From JAHRAW01 sp965262585 (GTDB lineage Bacteria > Pseudomonadota > Gammaproteobacteria > Arenicellales > Poriferihabitantaceae): a stretch of DNA of 64,000 nt. Under the pieces are notes generated by a model. The model saw nothing but the letters and a program-made list of their open reading frames with translations. It made no database searches and was not told the origin of the DNA. A program made the position numbers and the translations under genes. Positions 54,826 through 63,275 of the stretch are shown one piece after another; the stretch's first letter is position 1; every line of letters starts with the position of its first letter. The stretch is from contig OZ253546.1 in assembly GCA_965262585.1 (NCBI GenBank), forward strand, positions 2,480,001-2,544,000, given 5' to 3'.

Positions 54826-55460
54826 CCCAAAAGCAGGAATCCAGTAAAACACGCCGGCACAGCCGCTCCTTATTCGGGAATAACGGCGAGGAGCGGCTGT
54901 CGCCGGATTGTTTTACTGGATTCCCGATACGAAGAAAAATATGGTCGCTGACGCTCCTTATTTTTCTATCGTTCGGGAATGACGACGAGCCGCCGTCATT
55001 CTCGTGCCCCAACTCGTCATTCACGCGACAGCGGGAATGACGAGTTGGGGACACGGGAATCCAGTAAAACATGTCGGCACAGCCGCTCCTTATTCGGGAA
55101 TAACGGCGAGGAGCGGCTGTCGCCGGATTGTTTTACTGGATTCCCGATACGATGAAAAATATGGTCGCTGCCGCTCCCTATTTTTCTATCGTTCGAGAAT
55201 GACGACGTACCGCCGTCATTCTCGTGCCCCAACTCGTCATTCACGCGACAGCGGGAATGACGAGTTGGGGACACGGGAATCCAGTAAAACATGCCGGCGA
55301 TAGCCGACTCCTTACGCCGTTATTCTCGCGAAAGCGGGAATCCAGTGTTCGGCGAGACCCGACTCCTTATTACCCTTCTGGATTCCCGATACGATGAAAA
55401 ATATGCTCGCTACCGCTCCCTATTTTTCTATCGTTCGAGAATGACGCACTTTTGATTTTC
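54826..55460 (-). repeat. Palindromic-repeat array 2, inverted relative to arrays 1 and 3
   Basis: The complement of the array-1 landmark (GGGGACACGGGAATCCAGT) occurs near 55047 and 55268, and a truncated copy (GGAATCCAGTAAAACA) near 54836. The same AACTCGTCATT, ATTCCCGATACGATGAAAAATA and GGAGCGGCTGTCGCCGG hairpins are present, all on the opposite strand from array 1. It fills the gap between the giant gene's promoter and the DUF1640 gene, with no gene inside. Confidence 0.88.
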
Positions 55461-55475
55461 CTTGTTTGCCAATAA

Positions 55476-55495
55476 GGACAAGTCGCGGCCTGTCC
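55476..55495 (-). terminator. Terminator-like hairpin after the DUF1640 gene
   Basis: Minus strand GGACA...TGTCC hairpin with a ten-base loop followed by TTATT, about 14 bases after the stop. It matches the element following the giant gene at 37357-37379. Confidence 0.35.
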
Positions 55496-55509
55496 CTACA
55501 CAAACACCC

Positions 55510-56115
55510 CTACCAAATCTTATCCAACACACCAATCAACCCAAACCCCGCCACCATCATAGCCCCAAGCCGCAAAGTCATCCTATTCTGCGATTGCGCA
55601 ATAGCCAGTTTCAACTCGGAACGAAGAAGTTGGTTATCGGCTTTGGTGCTTTGCGCGAGGGCTTCCAAATCGGCTTTGGTAGCAAGGCCATCCATGCGCT
55701 GATCCATGCCATCCATGCGATGTCCAAGGCCATCTATGCGATTTCCAAGGGCTTCGAAATTGGCCTTGGTGCTTTGCGCGAGGGCTTCCAAATCGGCTTT
55801 GGTAGCAAGACCATCCATGCGCTGATCCGTGCCACCCATGCGATTTCCAAGGCCATCTATGCGATGCCCAAGGGTTTCGAAATCGGCTTTGGTAGCAAGG
55901 CCATCCATGCGATGTTCAAGGGTTTCGAAATCGGCTTTGGTGGCAAGACCATCCATGTGATGCTTCATGCCATCCATATCGGATTTGGTGGCAAGATTTT
56001 CGGTTAGAGACAATCTAACCGTAGAGATCAACGCTTCAGCCAAGTCATCAGGAGCACCGGCTTTGGTGAGTGATTTAAAGGCTTGATGGGTATCCAGTGC
56101 TGGCATAATAGGCAT
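55510..56115 (-). CDS. DUF1640-type coiled-coil protein with C-terminal membrane anchor
   Basis: 201 residues. The N-terminal DTHQAFKSLTKAGAPDDLAEALI and the ATKADLEAL heptads are typical of the DUF1640/CCDC90-like family. The middle is a tandem series of near-identical heptad blocks (HRMDGLATKADFETL repeated, then RIDGLGHRMDGMDQRMDGLATKADLEALAQSTKA and an earlier copy of the same block). The C-terminus has one membrane helix (MTLRLGAMMVAGFGLIGVL). The repeats suggest a trimeric or antiparallel coiled coil whose length has grown by duplication. The function of bacterial members is not established. It lies between array 2 and xseA. Confidence 0.8.
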   Translation of the reverse strand: MPIMPALDTHQAFKSLTKAGAPDDLAEALISTVRLSLTENLATKSDMDGMKHHMDGLATKADFETLEHRMDGLATKADFETLGHRIDGLGNRMGGTDQRMDGLATKADLEALAQSTKANFEALGNRIDGLGHRMDGMDQRMDGLATKADLEALAQSTKADNQLLRSELKLAIAQSQNRMTLRLGAMMVAGFGLIGVLDKIW

Positions 56116-56206
56116 TGTGCGTTTCCTTACGAATTAATCGGACACCAACTACACCACATATTCGCGGTCAATGCAAGCCGTTTATTAATAAGAAAAATAT
56201 AACCCG

Positions 56207-57532
56207 TCACTCCCCCACCACCCCCTCCACCACACACAAAAACTTCCCCCGCGCCACACTTGCAACCAAAGTCTGCCCGCTACGAGTTTTATCTGCATCC
56301 ATCACCACCTCACGATTTTCATCTTGAATAATTGCGTAGCCACGCTCCAGTGTATGTGCCGGGCTCATTACGTCAAGTTGGTTGGTGAGATGGTCGATGG
56401 TTTGGGTGGTGGAATGGAGGCTGGTGGTGGCGACGCTGTGGAGTTGGTGGTGTAGGGTGGCGAGGTTGCGTAGGTGTTGGGTGAGGCGAGATTGTGGCGA
56501 GAGGTAGCGAAGTTCCGCGACTTGTTCTTGAACCCGCAACTGACATTGATTGAGGCGATTTCTAGCCACATAACCGAGGGTGTCGGTCAATGCTTGATGT
56601 GCCTGCCGGGCGGTTTCAATCCGCCGTGCGGGGTGCACCAAGCGGGCGTTGGTGTAATCGATACTTTGGCCCAGAGTTTCCATGATCCGCCGGGTGGTTT
56701 TGTACAGGGCGGTGGTGGCATGGCGGATGTTGCGGCGCACTTGCGCGAGTTCCGGGGAGACGCATTCCGCCGCTGCGGTGGGCGTGGGGGCGCGCTTGTC
56801 GGCGACCATATCGGCGATGGTGAAATCTATTTCATGCCCCACCGCACTGACCACCGGTAACCCCGAAGCAAAAATCGCACGCGCCACGCTTTCGTCATTA
56901 AAAGCCTGCAAATCCTCCAGCGAACCGCCGCCACGAGAGAGAATCAACACATCCACCTCCCGCCGCCGGTTGGCTACAGCCAGTTTGTCGATGATGCCGT
57001 CCACCGCCGCATCGCCCTGCACCGGGGTCGGATACACAATCAGCCGCGCCACCGGATAGCGTTTTTTCAGCGTAACGCGAATGTCATGCAACGCCGCGCC
57101 GCTGTCCGAACTGATAATCCCAATCACTCGCGGATAAGTGGGCAGCGATTGTTTATGTTGTTCATCGAACAACCCCTCCGCCGACAATTTGCGCTTCAGT
57201 TGCTCGAATTCCCGCCGCCGCGCACCTTCCCCCGCATCCTCAAGATACGAGACAATCAACTGCATATCCCCCCGCGATGGATACACCGATACCCGCCCCC
57301 GCACCAACGCCTGCATCCCTTCTGCAGGCCGAGTCGCCAATGACTGCCGACTGTTAAACCACGCACAACGAATCAGCGAGTCCCCCTCTTTAAGCGAAAA
57401 ATACCGATGCCCGGAAGCAGGTTCCGCAAGACCGGAGATTTCGCCCTCCACCCAAATCTCGCGGTAATGGCTCTCCAACAGCGCCCGCAGTTCGCCGATT
57501 AGATGGGTTACTGAGTAGATTTTTTTGGTCAA
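56207..57532 (-). CDS. xseA: Exodeoxyribonuclease VII large subunit XseA
   Basis: 441 residues if the TTG at 57532 is the start (TKKIYSVTHLIGELRALLE). The N-terminal OB domain has EIWVEGEISGLAEPASGHRYFSLKEGDSLIRCAWF. The catalytic domain follows (RVIGIISSDSGAALHDIRVTLKKRYP, LILSRGGGSLEDLQAFNDESVARAI, PVVSAVGHEIDFTIADMVADKRAPTPTAAAE), then a coiled-coil C-terminus ending HTLERGYAIIQDENREVV. With XseB it digests single-stranded DNA. No ATG or GTG start exists; an upstream TTG at 57601 is rejected because a good promoter lies between the two. xseB is not in the window. Confidence 0.93.
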   Translation of the reverse strand: MTKKIYSVTHLIGELRALLESHYREIWVEGEISGLAEPASGHRYFSLKEGDSLIRCAWFNSRQSLATRPAEGMQALVRGRVSVYPSRGDMQLIVSYLEDAGEGARRREFEQLKRKLSAEGLFDEQHKQSLPTYPRVIGIISSDSGAALHDIRVTLKKRYPVARLIVYPTPVQGDAAVDGIIDKLAVANRRREVDVLILSRGGGSLEDLQAFNDESVARAIFASGLPVVSAVGHEIDFTIADMVADKRAPTPTAAAECVSPELAQVRRNIRHATTALYKTTRRIMETLGQSIDYTNARLVHPARRIETARQAHQALTDTLGYVARNRLNQCQLRVQEQVAELRYLSPQSRLTQHLRNLATLHHQLHSVATTSLHSTTQTIDHLTNQLDVMSPAHTLERGYAIIQDENREVVMDADKTRSGQTLVASVARGKFLCVVEGVVGE

Positions 57533-57559
57533 GGTGTTGTACCGGTGTGTGGAGGGTGG

Positions 57560-57587
57560 ATTATAAATGACGAGGCTTGCGTTGCAA
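57560..57587 (-). promoter_or_regulatory. Promoter of xseA at the edge of repeat array 3
   Basis: On the minus strand TTGCAA (57582-57587) and TATAAT (57560-57565) are 16 bases apart, giving a start near 57553 and a leader of about 20 bases to the TTG at 57532. The array begins directly upstream of the -35 box. Confidence 0.65.
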
Positions 57588-59297
57588 ACAAGGAAAATCA
57601 AAAGTGCGTCATTCCCGAACGATAGAAAAATAGGACGCTTCAGCGTCCATATTTTTCATCGTATCGGGAATCCAGTAAAACAATCCGGCGACAGCCGCTC
57701 CTCGCCGTTATTCCCGAATAAGGAGCGGCTGTGCCGACATGTTTCACTGGATTCCCGTGTCCCCCAAGTCGTTATCCCCGCTGTCGCGTGAATAACGACT
57801 TGGGGCACGAGAATGACGATCTGGGAGTCCACATCCGCAAACAAGGAAAATCAAAAGTGCGTCATTCCCGAACGATAGAAAAATAGGACGCTTCAGCGTC
57901 CATATTTTTCATCGTATCGGGAATCCAGAAGGCCAATAAGGAGTCGGATCTCGCCGAACACTGGATTCCCGCTTTCGCGAGAATGACGGCAAGAGGAGTC
58001 GGCTGTCGCCGGCATGTTTCACTGGATTCCCGTGTCCCCAACTCGTCATCCCCGCTGTCGCGTGAATGACGAGTTGGGGCACGAGAATGACGAGTCTGGG
58101 AGTCCACATCCGCAAACAAGGAAAATCAAAAGTGCGTCATTCCCGAACGATAGAAAAATAGGGAGCGCCAGCGACCATATTTTTCATCGTATCGGGAATC
58201 CAGTAAAACAATCCGGCGACAGCCGCTCCTCGCCGTTATTCCCGAATAAGGAGCGGCTGTGCCGACATGTTGTACTGGATTCCCGTGTCCCCCAACTCGT
58301 CATTCCCGCTGTCGCGGAAATAACGACTTGGCGGCACGAGAATGACGATCTGGGAGTCCACATCCGCAAACAAGGAAAATCAAAAGTGCGTCATTCTCGA
58401 ACGATAGAAAAATAAGGAGCGCCAGCGACTATATTTTTCATCGTATCGGGAATCCAGAAGGCCAATAAGGAGTCGGATCTCGCCGAACACTGGATTCCCG
58501 CTTTCGCGAGAATGACGGCAAGAGGAGTCGGCTGTCGCCGAACATGTTGTACTGGATTCCCGTGTCCCCAACTCGTCATCCCCGCTGTCGCGTGAATGAC
58601 GAGTTGGGGCACGAGAATGACGACGCCCCGCCGTCATTCCCGAACGATAGAAAAATAGGACGCGCCAGCGACCATATTTTTCATCGTATCGGGAATCCAG
58701 TAAAACAATCCGGCGACAGCCGCTCCTCGCCGTTATTCCCGAATAAGGAGCGGCTATCGCCGGCATGTTTCACTGGATTCCCGTGTCCCCCAACTCGTCA
58801 TTCCCGCTGTCGCGGAAATAACGACTTGGCGGCACGAGAATGACGATCTGGGAGTCCACATCCGCAAACAAGGAAAATCAAAAGTGCGTCATTCCCGAAC
58901 GATAGAAAAATAGGACGCTTCAGCGTCCATATTTTTCATCGTATCGGGAATCCAGTAAAACAATCCGGCGACAGCCGCTCCTCGCCGTTATTCCCGAATA
59001 AGGAGCGGCTGTGCCGACATGTTTCACTGGATTCCCGTGTCCCCAACTCGTCATCCCCGCTGTCGCGTGAATGACGAGTTGGGGCACGAGAATGACGAGT
59101 CTGGGAGTCCTCATCCGCAAACAAGGAAAATCAAAAGTGCGTCATTCCCGAACGATAGAAAAATAGGACGCTTCAGCGACCATATTTTTCATCGTATCGG
59201 GAATCCAGAAGGCCAATAAGGAGTCGGATCTCGCCGAACACTGGATTCCCGCTTTCGCGAGAATGACGGCGTAGGGAGCGGCTATCGCCGGACATTA
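57588..59297 (+). repeat. Palindromic-repeat array 3 (about six units)
   Basis: The landmark ACTGGATTCCCGTGTCCCC recurs near 57746, 58021, 58274, 58552, 58771 and 59029, in the same orientation as array 1. Units of 220-280 bp come in two alternating forms: one with AATCCAGTAAAACAATCCGG and a GGAGCGGCTGT hairpin, the other with AATCCAGAAGGCCAATAAGG and the CCCGCTTTCGCG hairpin. A spacer of CTGGGAGTCCACATCCGCAA type recurs between units. No gene is present. Confidence 0.88.
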
Positions 59298-59330
59298 TTA
59301 TGGAAAACATCGGTTTTGCCGGTTTGGTTA

Positions 59331-59339
59331 TGCTAAAAT
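59331..59339 (+). promoter_or_regulatory. Extended -10 promoter of the rpsP operon
   Basis: TGCTAAAAT is an extended -10 box 40 bases before the rpsP ATG. No good -35 is seen at the right distance. It lies just outside array 3. Confidence 0.45.
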
Positions 59340-59378
59340 CCCTACTTGAAATTCAGCATTAGCGCGGAGAAAAGCAAC

Positions 59379-59645
59379 ATGGTAATTATTCGTTTGTCTC
59401 GGGGTGGCTCTAAGAAGCGGCCGTTTTATTCTATTTTGGTGGCGGATCAACGCCGGTCGTTGCGTGGGCGGTTCATTGAGCGGGTGGGGTTTTATAACCC
59501 TCTGGCTTGCGGGGGCGAGGAAAAATTGCGTATCAATGCCCCCCGTATGGAGCATTGGATCAGCCGTGGTGCGCAGCCTAGTGAGCGGGTGGCGCATTTG
59601 TATAAGCAATCTCAGAAAGCGGGGGAATCTCCGGCGGCGGCTTGA
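59379..59645 (+). CDS. rpsP: 30S ribosomal protein S16
   Basis: 88 residues from ATG 59379, preceded by a GGAG-containing ribosome site. MVIIRLSRGGSKKRPFYSILVADQRRSLRGRFIERVGFYNP is a clear S16 N-terminus, followed by LRINAPRMEHWISRGAQPSERVAHL. First gene of rpsP-rimM-trmD-rplS. An upstream in-frame start at 59346 would add 11 residues not found in the family and is rejected. Confidence 0.97.
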   Translation: MVIIRLSRGGSKKRPFYSILVADQRRSLRGRFIERVGFYNPLACGGEEKLRINAPRMEHWISRGAQPSERVAHLYKQSQKAGESPAAA

Positions 59646-59654
59646 TCGCCGAAC

Positions 59655-60239
59655 TTGACCGACTTGCCCCGCTTGGCACAACGCCATTCCGTTGGCGGTG
59701 AAAATCAGTTGCCGGTGGTCGTGGGTAAAATCGGTGCGCCCAGTGGCTTGAAGGGTTGGTTTAATGTGTATTCCCACACTCGTCCGGCGGCGAAGATTTT
59801 GGAGTATGACCGATGGTTGCTGGCAAATCGCCCCGATGCGGATGAATGGATGGCGGTGGCGGTGGCGTCTGTCCGGCAGCAGTCCGAAAAATTGCGGGCA
59901 AAACTTGCCGGGGTGGATGATCGAAACGGTGCGGATGGTTTGGTGGGGAAATGGATCGCCGTTGATCCATCTCAACTCGCGCAACTGCCCAAAGGCGAGT
60001 ATTATTGGAGCGATCTGACCGGCCTTTCGGTGGTCGATCAAGATGGCGTGGAATTGGGGATCGTTGATCACCTTGTCGAGACCGGCGCCAATGATGTGCT
60101 GGTGGTGCGGCATCCCGGCGTGGAGAATGATTCGACAGACGGCGCAGATGAACACCTGCTGCCCTGGTCGCCGGATGTGATTATTGAGGTAGACCTTGAA
60201 GGCGGGCGCATTCGGGTGAACTGGCATCCGCACGAGTAG
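59655..60239 (+). CDS. rimM: Ribosome maturation factor RimM
   Basis: Up to 194 residues from a TTG at 59655, nine bases after rpsP. The N-terminal barrel starts VVVGKIGAPSGLKGWFNVYSHT, the PRC-barrel half contains PKGEYYWSDLTGLSVVDQDGVELGIVDHLVETGANDVLVV and ends in LLPWSPDVIIEVDLEGGRIRVNW. RimM binds S19 in 30S assembly. No ATG is available before the conserved region; the TTG or an internal GTG (59698) could be the start. Confidence 0.92.
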   Translation: MTDLPRLAQRHSVGGENQLPVVVGKIGAPSGLKGWFNVYSHTRPAAKILEYDRWLLANRPDADEWMAVAVASVRQQSEKLRAKLAGVDDRNGADGLVGKWIAVDPSQLAQLPKGEYYWSDLTGLSVVDQDGVELGIVDHLVETGANDVLVVRHPGVENDSTDGADEHLLPWSPDVIIEVDLEGGRIRVNWHPHE

Positions 60240-60269
60240 TCGGCGGCGCAATAAAGTGAGGACGGACGG

Positions 60270-61007
60270 GTGAAACTGGCGGTGGTAACGATATTCCCGC
60301 AAATGTTTGATGCGGTGATAGAAAACGGCATTTCCGCGCGGGCGTTGGACAAGGGCGCGTTGAAGGTAAAGTTGTGGAATCCGCGGGATTTCACCGAAGA
60401 TCGGCATCGCACGGTGGACGACCGCCCCTACGGCGGCGGTGCGGGTATGTTGTTAAACCCGGAGCCACTGGCGCGGGCTATCGATGCCGCGAAACAGGAA
60501 AATCACGGCCCGGTGGTGTATCTTTCACCTCAGGGCGAGCAACTGAATCAGAAGTTGCTGGCGGAATTGGCGGTTTTGCCGGCGTTGATATTGCTGGCGG
60601 GACGCTACGAAGGCATTGACGAACGTATTGTAGAAAGCCGGGTGGATCGAGAAATTTCCGCCGGTGATTATGTGCTGGCCGGGGGCGAGTTGGTGGCGAT
60701 GTTGCTGTTGGAAGGCATCGCGCGCTTGTTGCCCGGCGTGTTGGGCAATGACGAATCGGCGGCGCAGGATTCCTTTGCGGATGCATTGCTGGATTATCCG
60801 CATTACACCCGCCCCGAGGTGTTTGAAGGGCGGGCGGTGCCCGAAGTATTGTTGAGCGGCAACCACGGCGCGATCCGCAGATGGCGTCTGATGCAGGCCC
60901 TGGGGCGAACTGAAGAACGCCGGCCGGATTTGCTTGCCGGGCGTGAACTGGATCGTGAGCAGAGTGAGTTATTGAAAGCGTATCAATCGGAGCAAGGCGA
61001 TGAGTAA
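60270..61007 (+). CDS. trmD: tRNA (guanine-N1)-methyltransferase TrmD
   Basis: The 245-residue SPOUT methyltransferase starts at GTG (MKLAVVTIFPQMFDAVIENGIS). It has the family blocks LWNPRDFTEDRHRTVDDRPYGGGAGMLL, LAGRYEGIDERIVESRVDREISAGDYVLAGGELVAM with the trefoil-knot SAM site, and HYTRPEVFEGRAVPEVLLSGNHGAIRRWR. It makes m1G37 in tRNAs and prevents frameshifting. It overlaps rplS by eight bases. Confidence 0.97.
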   Translation: MKLAVVTIFPQMFDAVIENGISARALDKGALKVKLWNPRDFTEDRHRTVDDRPYGGGAGMLLNPEPLARAIDAAKQENHGPVVYLSPQGEQLNQKLLAELAVLPALILLAGRYEGIDERIVESRVDREISAGDYVLAGGELVAMLLLEGIARLLPGVLGNDESAAQDSFADALLDYPHYTRPEVFEGRAVPEVLLSGNHGAIRRWRLMQALGRTEERRPDLLAGRELDREQSELLKAYQSEQGDE

Positions 61008-61350
61008 CATTATTGATTTACTGGAAAGCGAACAACTGAAAGAAGACGTGCCCGAATTTAATCCGGGGGACAGCGTGCGGGTTCAAGTGCGCGTTAAGGA
61101 AGGCAGCCGTGAGCGGCTTCAAGCCTATGAGGGCGTGGTGCTGGCGAAGAAAAATCGCGGGCTTAATTCCTCTTTCACGGTGCGGAAAATGACCGGCGGC
61201 GAAGGTGTCGAGCGGGTATTCCAAACCCACAGCCCGCTGATTGGGGCGATTGAAGTGGTGCGCCGTGGCGATGTTCGGCGTGCCAAACTATATTACCTGC
61301 GAGAGCGAACCGGTAAAGCGGCGCGCATCAAGGAGAAAATTCGCGGGTAA
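61000..61350 (+). CDS. rplS: 50S ribosomal protein L19
   Basis: 116 residues with the L19 pattern: PEFNPGDSVRVQVRVKEGSRERLQAYEGVVLAKKNRG, SSFTVRKMTGGEGVERVFQTHSPLIGAIEVVRRGDVRRAKLYYLRERTGKAARIKE. It lies at the subunit interface. Last gene of the rpsP operon, translationally coupled to trmD. Confidence 0.98.
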   Translation: MSNIIDLLESEQLKEDVPEFNPGDSVRVQVRVKEGSRERLQAYEGVVLAKKNRGLNSSFTVRKMTGGEGVERVFQTHSPLIGAIEVVRRGDVRRAKLYYLRERTGKAARIKEKIRG

Positions 61351-61371
61351 TCCGGGGGAGAATTTTCTCCC
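61332..61371 (+). other. Two mutually exclusive hairpins at the rplS end
   Basis: GGAGAAAATTC (61332-61342, inside rplS) is the exact complement of GAATTTTCTCC (61360-61370). The same right arm also forms a tight local hairpin, GGGAGAA-TT-TTCTCCC (61356-61371). Only one can form at a time. No T-run follows, so this is not a plain terminator. Confidence 0.45.
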
Positions 61372-61394
61372 GTGCATCGTTGATAGTGGCGCGC

Positions 61395-63275
61395 ATGCCA
61401 ACCGAAAGCGTGAAACGAAAGAACGATCTTCTTTCGTTGCCCCTGCGCGCCGTGGTATGGGGCGCGATGCTATTTTTCGGTGTTATCGTCACCGGCTTGG
61501 CGCAGGTCGTCGAGCCCGATGCCGAGACTAATACCGACAAAACCACAACCCCGGAACTAATTCGCGTACAAAATCTGGTGCGCGCCAATGTGCTCGGCCT
61601 CGCTCAAGAAATACTGGAAACTCGCGGACCAGCGATAGAGAAAAAACCAAGCCATGAATGGCAACAATGGGAACGGCAATTATGGGCCCTGTATCGCGTA
61701 CAAGGCAAATGGCAAAAGTTATACGAACGCATCGACCAACTGCCGCCGAACCTTCCGGACGCTATCCGCCGGGAATCTCAGTTGCTAGCCATCAAATCCC
61801 TGACCGCCTTGCAACGAGGAAGCGCGGCGCGACATCTCATCCGAAGCCAACTGCTGGTGGCGGATGAATCCCAGCCGCACAAACGCCGCTTGCGACAGGC
61901 GTTGATTGCCACCTATCTTGCCGACGACCTGCTGCCCGAAGCGCGCATCGCCATGCAACATTTTCGCATGGACTACGGCGCCGGTGAAACGGAATGGCTG
62001 CTACTCAGCGCCGGTGTGTTGCTTCGCTCCAATAATCCCAACGCCGCCGTCAACCTACTCGCGCCCCTCAACCAGCCATCTGCGCGATTGCTGCGTTTAT
62101 ATGCCCGCCTCGGCAACCGCAGCCTAACGCCGGATGAGGTCATTACCCGCGCCCTGGAATTTCGCGCCTTGCCACAAAGCGCATCCTTGGAACGCCACAT
62201 TCTGGCACTGACCGCTCAAGCAAACATCGCCGCAGGTAAATTCTACCCGCTTGCCGAGGTGCTGGAAGAATATCTGCTGGCACCGCCGCCCTCAGACCCC
62301 GGTTTGAACCGGGTTTACCCGCAGTTTACGGCGGACGACTTGTTGAATGTATACGCGAGAATTGCCGAAGAGGAAGCCAATCTGGTCGGCCTGCTGGTCG
62401 GCGAGGAACAACGTTGGTTCGACCACGCCCGGCAACTTCCGCCGGAGTCCGCAGTGGCGCGCAGGTCGCTGTTTGCTCATCTGGCAGTTACCGCCCAAGA
62501 CCCGGCACTTCGCCGCAACTCGGTGGACGGCTATGTCGATGCCTTAATCGACATTCGACGCACGGCATTGATTGAACGTTTGTTCGGCGCGGATACCCGC
62601 CTCGGCGCATTATCCCTCGGCGGCCAAACCGGATTGCGCCTGTCGGCTTTGGCACTCGACAATAGCGATTTCAAATTGGCCGCCGAAGCCAACGCCACCC
62701 TCTCGGAACTTCCCGCCGGAGTGGAGCGCACCGACTGGCTATTGCAAGCCGCCCGCATTGACATCTTCGCCGGTAGACACCGCCGGGGCGCCGCCAAACT
62801 GACGGAGTGGATCGAGTTCTTCGATGCTCTAGACGCGGCGCAAACCGACGCCGTCCTGCAGCCGATTTTTGACCTGCAAACCGTGGGGCGGCACGCATTG
62901 GCGTTGGAATTACTACGGCAAGTGGATGCGCGCGCGCCAACTGGAAAACATCGGCGCGAAATCGCCTACTGGCTGGCGGAGTCTTATCAAGGCAACGACC
63001 AATACCATACCGCCGCGGATTGGTTTTTGCATTCCGCATTGTTGCAGGACGATGGTTTTGATCGGTGGGGTAAAGCGGCACGTTTTCGCGCCGCCGAAGC
63101 ACTCATGGACGGGCAACTTTTTGCAGACGCCCGGCGGTTATTCGAAGACCTGCTGACCGCCGCCGATTCGGATGCCAGCCGTAGTGCCTTGAAACAAAAA
63201 TTACAGCAATTATGGTTACTGGAATCGAGCCCGCAACATCATCCGACACCGACACCGACACCGACACCGGAATGA
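61395..63275 (+). CDS. Exported helical-repeat (TPR-like) protein of unknown function
   Basis: 626 residues from ATG 61395 (a TTG at 61380 would add five). One N-terminal hydrophobic segment (LRAVVWGAMLFFGVIVTGLA, about 20-39) suggests export or anchoring with the bulk in the periplasm. The rest is alanine/leucine-rich helical repeats resembling TPRs (RRLRQALIATYLADDLLPEARIAMQHF, AAVNLLAPLNQPSARLLRLYARLGN, EIAYWLAESYQGNDQYHTAADWFLHSAL, FADARRLFEDLL). I do not recognise the family. It ends with a 6-bp repeat encoding TPTPTPTP (63243-63271). The stop overlaps the xerD start (ATGA), and it follows rplS by 44 bases. Confidence 0.7.
   Translation: MPTESVKRKNDLLSLPLRAVVWGAMLFFGVIVTGLAQVVEPDAETNTDKTTTPELIRVQNLVRANVLGLAQEILETRGPAIEKKPSHEWQQWERQLWALYRVQGKWQKLYERIDQLPPNLPDAIRRESQLLAIKSLTALQRGSAARHLIRSQLLVADESQPHKRRLRQALIATYLADDLLPEARIAMQHFRMDYGAGETEWLLLSAGVLLRSNNPNAAVNLLAPLNQPSARLLRLYARLGNRSLTPDEVITRALEFRALPQSASLERHILALTAQANIAAGKFYPLAEVLEEYLLAPPPSDPGLNRVYPQFTADDLLNVYARIAEEEANLVGLLVGEEQRWFDHARQLPPESAVARRSLFAHLAVTAQDPALRRNSVDGYVDALIDIRRTALIERLFGADTRLGALSLGGQTGLRLSALALDNSDFKLAAEANATLSELPAGVERTDWLLQAARIDIFAGRHRRGAAKLTEWIEFFDALDAAQTDAVLQPIFDLQTVGRHALALELLRQVDARAPTGKHRREIAYWLAESYQGNDQYHTAADWFLHSALLQDDGFDRWGKAARFRAAEALMDGQLFADARRLFEDLLTAADSDASRSALKQKLQQLWLLESSPQHHPTPTPTPTPE

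Noticed and set aside
55462..56007. Plus-strand frame of 181 codons opposite the DUF1640 gene
   Set aside because: It mirrors the heptad repeats of the minus-strand gene, which has a recognisable family start and membrane anchor.
57656..59120. Short frames of 60-130 codons inside the repeat arrays (for example 58380-58766)
   Set aside because: The same peptides recur in every unit and shift with repeat orientation; they are by-products of the palindromes.
61354..61372. Plain rho-independent terminator after rplS
   Set aside because: The hairpin is not followed by a T-run.
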